Shown one piece after another: positions 1-8,871 of a DNA stretch of 64,000 nucleotides. Every line of letters starts with the position of its first letter. The stretch's first letter is position 1. Source of the stretch: Marinovum algicola (GTDB lineage Bacteria > Pseudomonadota > Alphaproteobacteria > Rhodobacterales > Rhodobacteraceae); assembly GCF_900109145.1 (NCBI RefSeq), contig NZ_FNYY01000017.1:1-64000 (forward strand), read 5' to 3'. Made by a program: the position numbers and the translations under genes. The notes beneath the pieces were generated by a model, which saw nothing but the letters and a program-made list of their open reading frames with translations, did not search any database and was not told the origin of the DNA.

Positions 1-859
1 CCCTAGGCAGGTAACGGCGCGCGCGCTTGTTCAGGTTCTCGACCGAGCCCTTTTGCCACGGCGCCTGCGGGTCACAGAACCACGCCACGGTGCCGATCCC
101 GGGCTGCAACTTGCGCCATTCGCGAAATTCGAGACCGCGGTCAAAGGTGATCGAGCGGCGGGCCGGTTGGGGCAGGGAGACCATCACGTCCATCAGACGG
201 TTCATGAACTGCGTCGAGCTGCGGTCGTTGTTGCGGAACAGCATGGCGAAACGGGTCTTGCGTTCCACCAGCGAAGCCACGTTCATCTTGCCCTGGGCCT
301 TCTCGAAGATCATCAGATCGCCTTCCCATTCACCAAATGTCTCACGGGTCTTCACATACTCCGGCCGTCCATGGATCGACCGATCCGGCGGGAAAACAAG
401 GCCGCGCGGGCGTCTGGCATAGCGCGGTTTGCGTTTCTTGCGGCGGCTGGGCAGATACCGCGCCAGCGCGGCGGACTGACCTTCGCGGCTGTAGACATGG
501 GCGTATATCGTCTCGTGGCTGATGCGGATGGGTTGGCCTTCGAACCCGAGGCGGCCGGCGATCTGCTCGGGAGACCAACCTTCCTTGAGGCGGTCGATCA
601 CCGCTTCGCGCAGCTCGGGCAGCCGGATCAGCTTGCGACGACGGGTGCGCCGGGCGGCGGCATAACGCTGAGCATTGATCCCGTAGTAGCCGTCCAGATA
701 CGGTAGTTCCTCGTCGCTGAAGGAGTTGCGCTTGCTCTCGCGATAGATCGTCGAGCGGTGCCTGCCGATTTCCGCCGCAATCCTGCTGACCGGCACTTTC
801 GTGTACAGCATATCCTCGATCGCACGTCGTTCGCGTAAATTCAGCTCTGTATGGGCCAC
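1..859 (-). CDS. IS30-family transposase, C-terminus missing at window edge
   Basis: DDE transposase that would move the surrounding element by cut-and-paste or circle formation. I read about 286 codons from a GTG at 859, preceded by AAGGAGA with good spacing. The N-terminal helix-turn-helix region begins AHTELNLRERRAIEDML. The catalytic triad is visible as EGDLMIF (first Asp), TFDRGLEF (second Asp) and KGSVENLNKRARRYLP (Glu), in the order and spacing usual for IS30. The frame is open to base 1. Only the last few tens of residues of a normal-length protein of about 320 residues are missing, so the copy may be intact. It probably marks a boundary of genome rearrangement rather than part of the neighbouring operon. 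Confidence 0.9.
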   Translation of the reverse strand, partial: MAHTELNLRERRAIEDMLYTKVPVSRIAAEIGRHRSTIYRESKRNSFSDEELPYLDGYYGINAQRYAAARRTRRRKLIRLPELREAVIDRLKEGWSPEQIAGRLGFEGQPIRISHETIYAHVYSREGQSAALARYLPSRRKKRKPRYARRPRGLVFPPDRSIHGRPEYVKTRETFGEWEGDLMIFEKAQGKMNVASLVERKTRFAMLFRNNDRSSTQFMNRLMDVMVSLPQPARRSITFDRGLEFREWRKLQPGIGTVAWFCDPQAPWQKGSVENLNKRARRYLPR

Positions 860-925
860 TGTCCGTTCTCCTTGCTTTTCAGCAGGATAGGGGATTTGTC
901 GCAACGGAGTTTAGAATGTGCCCCA
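1..925 (-). mobile_element. IS30-family insertion sequence, partial (cut by window start)
   Basis: The element consists of the transposase gene plus a short non-coding end. The right end probably lies near 895-925, where an A/T-richer stretch precedes the next gene, but the inverted repeat cannot be confirmed because the other end is outside the window. It sits just downstream of the response-regulator stop at 972, so it does not interrupt that gene. The exact boundary is an estimate. Confidence 0.65.
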
Positions 926-971
926 GCAATCGTCGCGCCACGCAGAATCCGGATTATGGTAAATTGATACC

Positions 972-1868
972 TCAGTCCGCCTGCAAGACCCGGTCGGCCA
1001 TCACCGCGGCCGAGGTGCGGTTGTCGACGCCCATCTTGTGAAACACCTGTTCGAGGTGCTTGTTGACCGTCCGGGCGCTGACCGAGAGGATATCGGCGAT
1101 GTCGCGGTTGGTCTTGCCGTGGGACAGCCAGAGCAGCACTTCGGCCTCGCGGGCGGTCAGGCCGAAGCCCTCGGCCAGCCGCTGGTTCTCGGCCTGGCCG
1201 CCGGCAGCGCGCAGGCGGATCATCAGCTCGCCCTCGGCCAGCCCGATCAGGGTCAGCGTCAGGGCGCCCAGCACCAGCGGCCGCGCTTGCGACACCGGCA
1301 TCCGCGCCACCTCGTCCAGCCAGCCTCGCAGGCGGTCGCTGGCCCGGCCCTCGGCGAAATCGGCGCCGATCCTGGCCAGCGCGCCGCGGGTGCCCCAAGA
1401 CAGCCGGCCGTCCGGCAACACGCCGATCACGTTCTGGCCGGTGTAATCCAGCGCCGCGCGGGCCATCTGGATCGCGCGGGCGTTCATCACATGGCGGGTG
1501 ATCCGGGCGATCAGCTCGTCGACGACCACCGGCTTGGTGACATAATCGACGCCTCCGGCGCGCAGCCCGGCGAGGATGTGCTCGCCCTCGGTCAGCCCGG
1601 TCATGAAGATCACCGGCGCGCTTTCGGAGTTCGGCGGGGTCTTGAGCCGGCGGCAGGTCTCGAACCCGTCCATGCCGGGCATCATCGCATCGAGCAGGAT
1701 CACGTCGGGCTGCACCCGCCGGGTAAGCCGCAGCCCCTCTTCGCCGGAGCGCGCCACCAGCACGGTCATGCCATTGCCCTCGAGCGCATCGCTGACCAGC
1801 CCCAGCGTCTCGGGGGCATCGTCAATCACCAGCACGATATAGCGCCCGCCCTCGGTTTCATCGGTCAT
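972..1868 (-). CDS. LuxR-type DNA-binding response regulator
   Basis: A 298-residue two-component response regulator. Residues 10-125 form a receiver domain with the acidic pair D16-D17, phospho-acceptor D60 in ILLDAMMPGMDGF and K112 in VTKP. After a helical linker, residues 235-292 form a LuxR/NarL helix-turn-helix (LTAREAEVLLWL, then SVSARTVNKHLEQVFHKMGV). It starts inside the end of the histidine-kinase gene (4-base ATGA overlap), so the two are cotranscribed and are almost certainly partners. The likely target is the divergent amide/urea importer promoter, which carries a perfect inverted repeat at 5303-5322. LuxR-type regulators of this class bind as dimers to such sites; that this one binds there is inference. 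Confidence 0.9.
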   Translation of the reverse strand: MTDETEGGRYIVLVIDDAPETLGLVSDALEGNGMTVLVARSGEEGLRLTRRVQPDVILLDAMMPGMDGFETCRRLKTPPNSESAPVIFMTGLTEGEHILAGLRAGGVDYVTKPVVVDELIARITRHVMNARAIQMARAALDYTGQNVIGVLPDGRLSWGTRGALARIGADFAEGRASDRLRGWLDEVARMPVSQARPLVLGALTLTLIGLAEGELMIRLRAAGGQAENQRLAEGFGLTAREAEVLLWLSHGKTNRDIADILSVSARTVNKHLEQVFHKMGVDNRTSAAVMADRVLQAD

Positions 1869-4800
1869 CCTTGCATGTCCTTCAGCACTCGCGCCACGGC
1901 GGAGAGGTCGAAATCGGCCAGGTGCCCGTCCAGCCGCCGGCGCAGAGCGCCGTCCAACGCGCCGCCCCGGTCCAGCGCGTCAAGCTCGCGCACCACGCCG
2001 GCGGCATGACCGATATCGGCCAGATCGATCAACCGCCGCACCGCCTCCAGCGGCAGGGCACCGGCCGCGGGCGCAGCGGCCTGCGGGGTGTCGAAGGTCA
2101 GATCGACCTTGAGCAGCCGCGCCAGCCGCGACACCAGATCGTTGAGCGAATAGGGTTTCACCACGAAAGCGTCGTAGAGCCCGTCGCGGTCCACCGGCTG
2201 GCGGGCCTCAAGCGCATGGCCGGTGACCATGACGATCGGCGTGGCGCGGTATTTCGGCCGGGCGCGCAGTGCTTCGGCCAGTTCCCATCCGGTCATTTCG
2301 GGCATGTCGATATCCAGCAGAAAGAGATCCGGCGTAAGCTCGTCGACAAAGCTCAGCGCGGTTTCGGCATCGGAAAACGGTTGCAGAAGAAACCCCATCG
2401 GCCGCAGCACGGTTTCCAGCAGCCGCAGGTGGTCGGCGTCGTCATCCACCGCCATGATCGTCTTGCGCGCGCCGTTGTAGCCGATCGCGGCCAGGCCTTC
2501 GGACCGACCCCAGCCGGGACCCTGCGCCGCCGCGCCCTGCACCGAGGGCAGCATCAGCCGCACAGTGAAGGTCGTGCCCTTGCCGGGCTCGCTGTCGACG
2601 GTGATCTCGCCGCCGAGCACCTCGACCAGCAGCCGGGTGATCGTCAGCCCCAGACCCGAGCCGCCAGCGGACTTCTGCGCCAGCCGCTCGAAGGGTTTCC
2701 AGATCCGGTCGACCTGGGCCGGTTCGATGCCGATGCCGGTGTCGGCGATCTCGAAACGCGCGATCTCGTTGCGATAGGACAGGGACAGGCTGACCGAGCC
2801 CTGGGGCGTATAGCTGATGGCGTTCGACAGCAGGTTGATCAGGATCTGGCGCAGCCGCTTTTCGTCGAAATCGACCCAATCGGGCAGCTTGCCTTCGGTG
2901 GTGATGCCGAAATCGAGGCCCTTCTCGCGCGCCTGCCGCTCGAAGATCGCCGAAATCTGGCCCAGCAGCGCCGGCAGGTTGATGCGGTCGCGATGGATCT
3001 CCAGCCGCCCGGCCTCGATCTTGGAGATATCCAGCAGATTTTCGATCAACCCGGCCAGATGCTCGGACCCGCGCCGGATCGCCTGTACGGCCGTGCGGTG
3101 GTTGCGCGGCAGGCTGGCGTCGCGTTCGAGCACCTGGGCATAGCCGTAGATCGCGTTCAACGGCGTGCGCAGCTCGTGGCTGATGCCGGCCATGTAGCGG
3201 GTCTTGGCGAGGTTGGCGGCCTCGGCCTTTTCCTTGGCCGCCTGAAGCGCCGCGTCGGTGCGTTCATGCGCCCGCACCTCGCGCAGCAGGCGCTGGGTCT
3301 GAATATCGGCTTCGTCGCGCGCCTTGTGGTGGCTTTCGGCGGTGAGGATGAAGGTCCAGACGATCACCCCGATCGCCACCAGAACCGAGCAGAAGATGAT
3401 GGCCAGAACCGCGTCGAGCGTGCCGCCATCGGCGCTGGCGCGGATCACCAAGAGCAGGGCCGCAAAGACCGCGGCCGGAACGAAGGTCGCCACCGCAAAC
3501 AGCGCCACCCGCGTCGCCAGCGCCTGATAGAGCCGCTCGGGCAGGCGGCGCTTCATGCTGGCGGTGAAGACATGGCCAAAGCGCGCCTGCGGCTTGCAGG
3601 CATCGCGGCAGGAGGCATCGAGCGTGCAGCAGAGCGAACAGATCGGCCCGGAATAAAACGGGCAATCGGTCATGTCCTCGGCGTCGAAGCGAAACTCGCA
3701 GACGCAGCATTCGGTGGTCTGGCCGGCGTGCAACTCGGGGCGTGGCGCGGGTTTCGGCCCCGGCCGCGCGATGTAGTAGCGCCCGCCGGTCTTCCAGGCA
3801 ATCAGCGGCGCCATGACCATCGCCACCGAGAGCGCCACCAGCGCCGAGAAACTTTCGGCCAGCGCACCGAACAGCCCGGCATAGGCCATCAGTGACAGTG
3901 CCACCGCCGCCCCCATGGCGCCGGTCCCCACCGGGTTGATGTCAAAGAGATGGGCGCGGCGGAACTCGATGCCGCGCGGGCTCAGCCCCAGCGGCTTGTT
4001 GATCACCAGATCGGCGGTCAGCGCCCCGATCCAGGCCAGCGCGACATGGGAATACAGCCCGAGGATCGACTCGATGGCGTGAAACACCCCCAGTTCCATC
4101 AGCATCAGCGCGATGGCCACGTTAAACACCAGCCAGACCACGCGGCCCGGGTGCGAATGGGTCAGCCGGGAAAAGAAGTTCGACCAGGCGATCGAGCCGG
4201 CATAGGCGTTGGTCACGTTGATCTTGAGCTGCGACAGGATCACGAAGGCGCCGGTCAGCACAAGCGCCAGCAATGCCGAGGGCATCACCGCGTCGTAGGC
4301 GGCATAATACATTCGCGTCGGATCGGTGGCCTGGCGCAGTGGCACCGCCGCGCTTACTGCGAGCGTCACCAGGAAGGAGCCCGCAAGCATCTTGGCAACC
4401 CCCAACACCGTCCAGCCCGGCCCGGCGGCCAGCATCGCCGCCCACCAGCGCCGCCGCTCGCGCGGGCTGCGCGGCTCGGGCAGGAACCGCAGGATATCGA
4501 CCTGTTCGCCGATCTGCGCAATGAGCGACAGCACCACGCCCATGGCCGCGCCGACCATCATCATCGTCGGCCCCTCGGCGCCGCGCGCGCCGGTGTAGCT
4601 GGTCCAGCTGGTCAGCTCCGCCCCCGAGAGCGCCAGCAGCGCGAAGGGCAGGATATGCAGGACGATCCACAACGGCTGGGTCCAGGCCTGAAACGCCGAG
4701 ATCTTGGAGAACCCGTTGACCACCAGAGGGATCACCACCAGCCCCGACAGCAGATAGCCCAACGCCACCGGCACCCCGAAACAGAACTCCAGCGCGAAGG

Positions 4801-5212
4801 CTAGGATCGCCGCCTCGAGCGCGAAGAAGATGAAGGTGAAACTGGCATAGATCAGCGAGGTGATCGTCGAGCCGATATAGCCGAACCCCGCGCCGCGGGT
4901 CAGAAGATCGATATCGACGCCGTAGCGCGCGGCGTAATAGCTGATCGGCAGCCCGGTCAAGAACAGGATCAGCCCGGCCAGCATGATGGCGAGGATCGCG
5001 GCGTCAAAGCCGTAGGTCAGGGTGATCGCGCCGCCAATCGCCTCGAGCGCCAGAAAGGAGATCGAGCCCAGCGCGGTATTGGCCACCCGCCCGAAACTCC
5101 AGCGCCGCGCCCGCCGCGCGGTGAAGCGCAGGGCGAAATCCTCCATCGTTTCGTTGGCAACCCAACGGTTGTAGCTCCGGCGTCCGCCGGTGGCACGGAA
5201 TGCGACGACCAT
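1865..5212 (-). CDS. NCS1 permease-histidine kinase-receiver hybrid sensor
   Basis: A membrane sensor of about 1115 residues. The first ~470 residues form a 12-helix transporter-like domain of the NCS1 (cytosine/purine/allantoin permease) type. Around residues 500-542 lies a cysteine-rich segment of nine Cys (CCVC, CSLCC and single Cys). Two membrane helices and a coiled coil follow, then a dimerisation/phosphoacceptor motif GISHELRTPLNAI near residue 674. The ATPase domain carries NLLSNA, DTGIGI and GSGLGL, and a receiver domain carries LFLLDIDMPEM near residue 966. A helical tail ends the protein. The ATG at 5212 is preferred to an upstream in-frame start because the NCS1 domain begins soon after it; its ribosome site (AGGGG) is weak. 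It is encoded with the LuxR regulator and divergent from the urtA-like gene. The permease half probably binds or transports the nitrogen compound sensed (inference). Confidence 0.85.
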   Translation of the reverse strand: MVVAFRATGGRRSYNRWVANETMEDFALRFTARRARRWSFGRVANTALGSISFLALEAIGGAITLTYGFDAAILAIMLAGLILFLTGLPISYYAARYGVDIDLLTRGAGFGYIGSTITSLIYASFTFIFFALEAAILAFALEFCFGVPVALGYLLSGLVVIPLVVNGFSKISAFQAWTQPLWIVLHILPFALLALSGAELTSWTSYTGARGAEGPTMMMVGAAMGVVLSLIAQIGEQVDILRFLPEPRSPRERRRWWAAMLAAGPGWTVLGVAKMLAGSFLVTLAVSAAVPLRQATDPTRMYYAAYDAVMPSALLALVLTGAFVILSQLKINVTNAYAGSIAWSNFFSRLTHSHPGRVVWLVFNVAIALMLMELGVFHAIESILGLYSHVALAWIGALTADLVINKPLGLSPRGIEFRRAHLFDINPVGTGAMGAAVALSLMAYAGLFGALAESFSALVALSVAMVMAPLIAWKTGGRYYIARPGPKPAPRPELHAGQTTECCVCEFRFDAEDMTDCPFYSGPICSLCCTLDASCRDACKPQARFGHVFTASMKRRLPERLYQALATRVALFAVATFVPAAVFAALLLVIRASADGGTLDAVLAIIFCSVLVAIGVIVWTFILTAESHHKARDEADIQTQRLLREVRAHERTDAALQAAKEKAEAANLAKTRYMAGISHELRTPLNAIYGYAQVLERDASLPRNHRTAVQAIRRGSEHLAGLIENLLDISKIEAGRLEIHRDRINLPALLGQISAIFERQAREKGLDFGITTEGKLPDWVDFDEKRLRQILINLLSNAISYTPQGSVSLSLSYRNEIARFEIADTGIGIEPAQVDRIWKPFERLAQKSAGGSGLGLTITRLLVEVLGGEITVDSEPGKGTTFTVRLMLPSVQGAAAQGPGWGRSEGLAAIGYNGARKTIMAVDDDADHLRLLETVLRPMGFLLQPFSDAETALSFVDELTPDLFLLDIDMPEMTGWELAEALRARPKYRATPIVMVTGHALEARQPVDRDGLYDAFVVKPYSLNDLVSRLARLLKVDLTFDTPQAAAPAAGALPLEAVRRLIDLADIGHAAGVVRELDALDRGGALDGALRRRLDGHLADFDLSAVARVLKDMQG

Positions 5213-5302
5213 GGTGCCCCTGTCCTGGGCCGCCCCTGCCGGGCGGCCAATTTCGCCCCGGCGGGGCCTCCTCCGATCATGATCGGGAAAAACGCGCACT
5301 CA

Positions 5303-5322
5303 TATACGTCAATCGACGTATA
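5303..5322. promoter_or_regulatory. Perfect inverted repeat, candidate LuxR-regulator operator
   Basis: Arms TATACGTC and GACGTATA are separated by AATC. The site lies about 80 bases before the urtA-like start and about 90 bases from the sensor-kinase start, in an A/T-rich pocket of otherwise GC-rich DNA. Its position in the divergent intergenic region and its dimer-type symmetry fit the adjacent LuxR-type response regulator. Binding is not shown. Confidence 0.5.
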
Positions 5323-5403
5323 CTGCATCGCAGCATTTGCTGTCAGCCTCGGGTCAGCACCATTGCCCATCACTGCGATGAACTGATCAACAAGGAGGCA
5401 TCC

Positions 5404-6675
5404 ATGACCAATTCCGCCAATTCAAAAGGCACAAACGGGCTCAGCCGGCGCGCCGTGCTGGCCGGGGGCGCGGCGTTGACCGCATCGCTTTTTGCGCCCA
5501 AGGGGCTGCGCGCCGCCGATTTCCCCACCGCCGCGGTCAACACCACCGGGCTGGCCGTCACCGATGACACCGTGACCATCGGCATCCTGCATTCGGTCAC
5601 CGGCACCATGGCGATCTCGGAAACCGGCTCGGTCCAGGCCGAGAAGCTGGCGATCGAGCAGATCAACGCCCAGGGCGGCATCCTCGGCCGCAAGATCGAA
5701 TACGTCCAGGAAGACGGCGCCTCGGACTGGCCTACATTCGCCGAAAAGGCCAAGAAACTGCTGGTGCAGGACAAGGTCGCCTCGGTCATGGGGTGCTGGA
5801 CCTCGGCCAGCCGCAAGGCGGTTCTGCCGGTCTTCGAACAATACAACGGCATGCTCTACTATCCGACCTTCTACGAAGGTCTCGAGCAGAGCCCGAACGT
5901 GATCTACACCGGCCAGGAGGCGACCCAGCAGATCATCGCCGGCCTCGATTGGGTCAACAAGGTCAAGGGCGCCAAGAGCTTCTATCTGCTGGGTTCGGAT
6001 TACATCTGGCCGCGCACCTCGAACAAGATCGCCCGCAAGCACATCGAGAATTACATGGAGGGCTGCAAGGTCGTCGGCGAGGAATATTATCCGCTCGGCC
6101 ACACTCAGTTCAACTCGGTGATCAACAAGATCCGTCTCAAGAAACCCGACGTGATCTATGCCATCGTCGTCGGCGGTTCGAACGTCGCCTTCTACAAGCA
6201 GCTCAAGGCCGCCGGCATCGACATGACCAAGGAAGACCCGATCCTGCTGACCATCTCGGTCACCGAGGACGAGATCCGCGGCATCGGCGGCGAGAACATC
6301 GACGGTGCCTATGCCTGCATGAAGTACTTCCAGTCGCTGGACAACGACAACAACGCCGAGTTCGTCGCCGCCTTCAAGTCGATGTGGGGCGAGGACATGG
6401 TGATCGGCGACGTGACCCAGGCCGCCTATCTCGGCCCCTGGCTGTGGAAGGCCGCGGTGGAAAAGGCCGGCTCCTTCGACATCGACAAGGTGCGCGAAGC
6501 CTCGCCGGGGATCGAACTGCCCACCGCGCCCGAAGGCTACGTCAAGGTGCACGAGAACCATCACCTCTGGTCCAAGACCCGCGTCGGTCTGGCCAAGCCG
6601 GACGGCCAGTACGAAGTGGTCTACGAGACCGCCGAGCTGGTCGAGCCCGATCCCTTCCCCGAGGGTTATCAGTAA
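5404..6675 (+). CDS. urtA: Urea/short-chain-amide ABC transporter substrate-binding protein
   Basis: A 423-residue periplasmic binding protein of the UrtA/FmdD branch of the leucine-binding fold. It begins with a twin-arginine-type leader (LSRRAVLAGG, R15-R16) cleaved near residue 38. The mature part has segments typical of UrtA: GILHSVTGTMAISE, EDGASDWPTFAEKAKKL, GCWTSASRKAVLPVFEQYNG and LLYYP-type YYPTFYEG. The ATG at 5404 follows AAGGAGG and precedes the leader directly. It is the first gene of a seven-gene operon ending with formamidase, so formamide, acetamide or other short amides are as likely as urea. No urease genes are present in the window. Hairpins at 6687-6763 separate it from the permease gene. 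Confidence 0.9.
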   Translation: MTNSANSKGTNGLSRRAVLAGGAALTASLFAPKGLRAADFPTAAVNTTGLAVTDDTVTIGILHSVTGTMAISETGSVQAEKLAIEQINAQGGILGRKIEYVQEDGASDWPTFAEKAKKLLVQDKVASVMGCWTSASRKAVLPVFEQYNGMLYYPTFYEGLEQSPNVIYTGQEATQQIIAGLDWVNKVKGAKSFYLLGSDYIWPRTSNKIARKHIENYMEGCKVVGEEYYPLGHTQFNSVINKIRLKKPDVIYAIVVGGSNVAFYKQLKAAGIDMTKEDPILLTISVTEDEIRGIGGENIDGAYACMKYFQSLDNDNNAEFVAAFKSMWGEDMVIGDVTQAAYLGPWLWKAAVEKAGSFDIDKVREASPGIELPTAPEGYVKVHENHHLWSKTRVGLAKPDGQYEVVYETAELVEPDPFPEGYQ

Positions 6676-6686
6676 GCCCCGACGTC

Positions 6687-6763
6687 GCAGGGGGGTGCCA
6701 GCTCCCCTGCCCTTTCCCCGCGCCTGATGGCGCAGGGCCAGTGCGCGCGGGGCCGCCCTGCGC
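6687..6763 (+). terminator. Two stem-loops between SBP and permease genes
   Basis: The first hairpin pairs GCAGGGG (6687-6693) with CCCCTGC (6704-6710). The second pairs GCGCAGGG (6730-6737) with CCCTGCGC (6756-6763). Neither has a T-run, and the operon continues on the same strand 35 bases later. They are better explained as attenuators or 3' stabilisers of the urtA transcript than as full terminators. Confidence 0.5.
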
Positions 6764-6797
6764 GCCCTTCCCTCAGTCACATACGCAAAGGTGAGCC

Positions 6798-7724
6798 ATG
6801 TTCTCCGAATACACGGCCAGCGAGCTCGGCGCGATCTTCGCCATGCAGGGCTTTGCCGGTCTCATCCTCTTTTCGGTCTTCGTCCTGATGGCCCTCGGCC
6901 TCGCGATCATCTTTGGCCAGATGGGCGTGATCAACATGGCCCATGGCGAATTCATGATCCTCGGGGCCTATGTCACCTATCTGGTGTCCAACCTCTTCGG
7001 CGACCTGATGCCGGCACTGTTCTCGGGATATTTCTTCGTCGCCATGATCCTCGCCTTCCTCGCCGCCGGGGCGTTGGGGATGTTCGTCGAATGGGCGCTG
7101 ATCCGGCATCTCTACAAGCGCCCGCTCGATACGCTGCTGGCCACCTGGGGGCTGAGCCTGATCCTGCAACAGCTCTATCGGTCGATCTTCGGCGCGCGCG
7201 AAGTGGGCGTCACCATTCCCGACTGGATGATGGGCTCGCTGCCGCTGACCGATCTGATCGAAGTGCCGATCAACGGCATCTTTGTCATGGTCCTCGCGGT
7301 GGGCATCTCGGCCGGGGTCTACGTCATGATGTACCGCTCGCGCTGGGGCCAGCAGGTGCGCGCGATCAACAACAACCGGCAGATGGCCGATGCGGTGGGC
7401 ATCAATACCGCCCTGACCGACCGGATGACCTTCGGCATCGGCTGCGGCGTCGCGGGTGTGGCGGGCAGCGCCTTCACCATGATCGGCTCGACCGGGCCGA
7501 CGGCCGGCCAGCAATACATCGTCGATACCTTCCTTGTGGTGGTCTTCGGCGGCGCCGGCAGCCTTCTGGGCACCATCGCCTCGGCCTTCTCGATCAGCCA
7601 GGCGCAATCGATCATGGAGTTCTTCCTCTCCGGCTCGATGGCCAAGGTCCTCACCCTGCTGACCGTGGTCGGCATCCTGATGCTGCGTCCGCAGGGGCTC
7701 TTTGCCCTCAAGCTGCGCAAGTGA
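6798..7724 (+). CDS. urtB: Urea/amide ABC transporter permease, LivH-like
   Basis: A 308-residue inner-membrane permease of the branched-chain amino acid/urea type. It has about eight hydrophobic segments, and the pattern GLAIIFGQMGVINMAHGEFM early in the protein is the hallmark of LivH/UrtB permeases. The conserved GGAGSLLGT loop lies near the C-terminus. It lacks the long N-terminal extension found in some UrtB proteins, so it is a core-only version. The start at 6798 follows AAAGGTGA. It should pair with the UrtC-like permease encoded 16 bases downstream to form the translocation channel. Confidence 0.9.
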   Translation: MFSEYTASELGAIFAMQGFAGLILFSVFVLMALGLAIIFGQMGVINMAHGEFMILGAYVTYLVSNLFGDLMPALFSGYFFVAMILAFLAAGALGMFVEWALIRHLYKRPLDTLLATWGLSLILQQLYRSIFGAREVGVTIPDWMMGSLPLTDLIEVPINGIFVMVLAVGISAGVYVMMYRSRWGQQVRAINNNRQMADAVGINTALTDRMTFGIGCGVAGVAGSAFTMIGSTGPTAGQQYIVDTFLVVVFGGAGSLLGTIASAFSISQAQSIMEFFLSGSMAKVLTLLTVVGILMLRPQGLFALKLRK

Positions 7725-7740
7725 CCCGGAGGTCAGACAG

Positions 7741-8865
7741 ATGAAATCCCACAGCCACGCCTTCCTCTCGCCCCGCGACATGATCGGCTTTGCCCTGCTC
7801 GCCGCGATGATTTTCGTGGTCTTCCCCCTGCTGCTCGAGCCGTTCCGGCTCAATCTCTTCGGCAAGTACCTGACCTATGCCTTTGTCGCGGTGGGCCTCG
7901 TGCTCTGCTGGGGCGTCGGCGGCATCCTGTCGCTGGGCCAGGGGGTCTTCTTCGGCCTCGGCGGCTATTGCATGGCGATGTTTCTCAAGCTCGAAGCCTC
8001 GAGCCCGGAGAACACTGCCATCCAGTCGACCCCGGGCATCCCCGACTTCATGGACTGGAACCAGCTGTCCGCCCTGCCCTGGTGGTGGGAGCCGTTCAAC
8101 TCCTTCGCCTTTACCCTCATTGCGGTGATCGCGGTGCCGGTCGTTTTTTCCTACATCATCGGCGTGGCGATGTTCCGCCGCCGGGTGGGCGGGGTCTACT
8201 TCGCCATCATCACCCAGGCCATCGCGGCGATCCTGACCATCCTGATCATCGGCCAGCAGGGCTTTACCGGCGGCGTCAACGGCATCACCGACCTGCGCAC
8301 CCTGCACGGCTGGGACATCCGCACCGACGCGGCCAAGACCACGCTCTATTTCGTCAACGGCGTGCTGCTCTTTGCGGTGCTCCTTGCCGCGCAATTCGTT
8401 CGCCGGTCCAAGCTCGGGCGCTTGCTGATCGCCATGCGCGACCAGGAGGACCGGGTGCGCTTTTCCGGCTATGACGTGGCCAACTTCAAGATCTTTGTCT
8501 TCTGCCTTGGCGCGGCCTTTGCCGCCATCGGCGGGGCGATGTTCACCCTTCAAGTTGGCTTCATGTCGCCCTCCTTCGTCGGCATCGTGCCCTCGATCGA
8601 GATGGTGATCTTTGCCGCCGTCGGCGGCCGGCTGTCAATCCTCGGGGCGGTCTGGGGCACGCTGCTGGTGAACTGGGCCAAAACCTCCTTCTCCGAAAGC
8701 TTCCCCGAGCTCTGGCTGCTGGGTCTCGGCGCGCTGTTCATCGCCGTGGTCATGGCCTTTCCCAACGGTCTCGCCGGTGTCTGGGCCGAGAAGATCGAGC
8801 CGCGTCTCCTGAAACTCACCCGGCGCGGCGACAAGCCGCTGCCCAATGCCACCCCGGCGGAGTGA
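7741..8865 (+). CDS. urtC: Urea/amide ABC transporter permease, LivM-like
   Basis: A 374-residue membrane permease. Hydrophobic segments run throughout. The segment GGILSLGQGVFFGLGGYCMAM near residue 65 and the VGGRLSILGAVWGTLLVNW region near the C-terminus are typical of UrtC/LivM permeases. The ATG at 7741 is chosen because GGAGG sits seven to eight bases before it; the frame is also open slightly upstream. It is the second permease of the importer and lies directly before the two ATPase genes. Confidence 0.9.
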   Translation: MKSHSHAFLSPRDMIGFALLAAMIFVVFPLLLEPFRLNLFGKYLTYAFVAVGLVLCWGVGGILSLGQGVFFGLGGYCMAMFLKLEASSPENTAIQSTPGIPDFMDWNQLSALPWWWEPFNSFAFTLIAVIAVPVVFSYIIGVAMFRRRVGGVYFAIITQAIAAILTILIIGQQGFTGGVNGITDLRTLHGWDIRTDAAKTTLYFVNGVLLFAVLLAAQFVRRSKLGRLLIAMRDQEDRVRFSGYDVANFKIFVFCLGAAFAAIGGAMFTLQVGFMSPSFVGIVPSIEMVIFAAVGGRLSILGAVWGTLLVNWAKTSFSESFPELWLLGLGALFIAVVMAFPNGLAGVWAEKIEPRLLKLTRRGDKPLPNATPAE

Positions 8866-8871
8866 TCCCTG

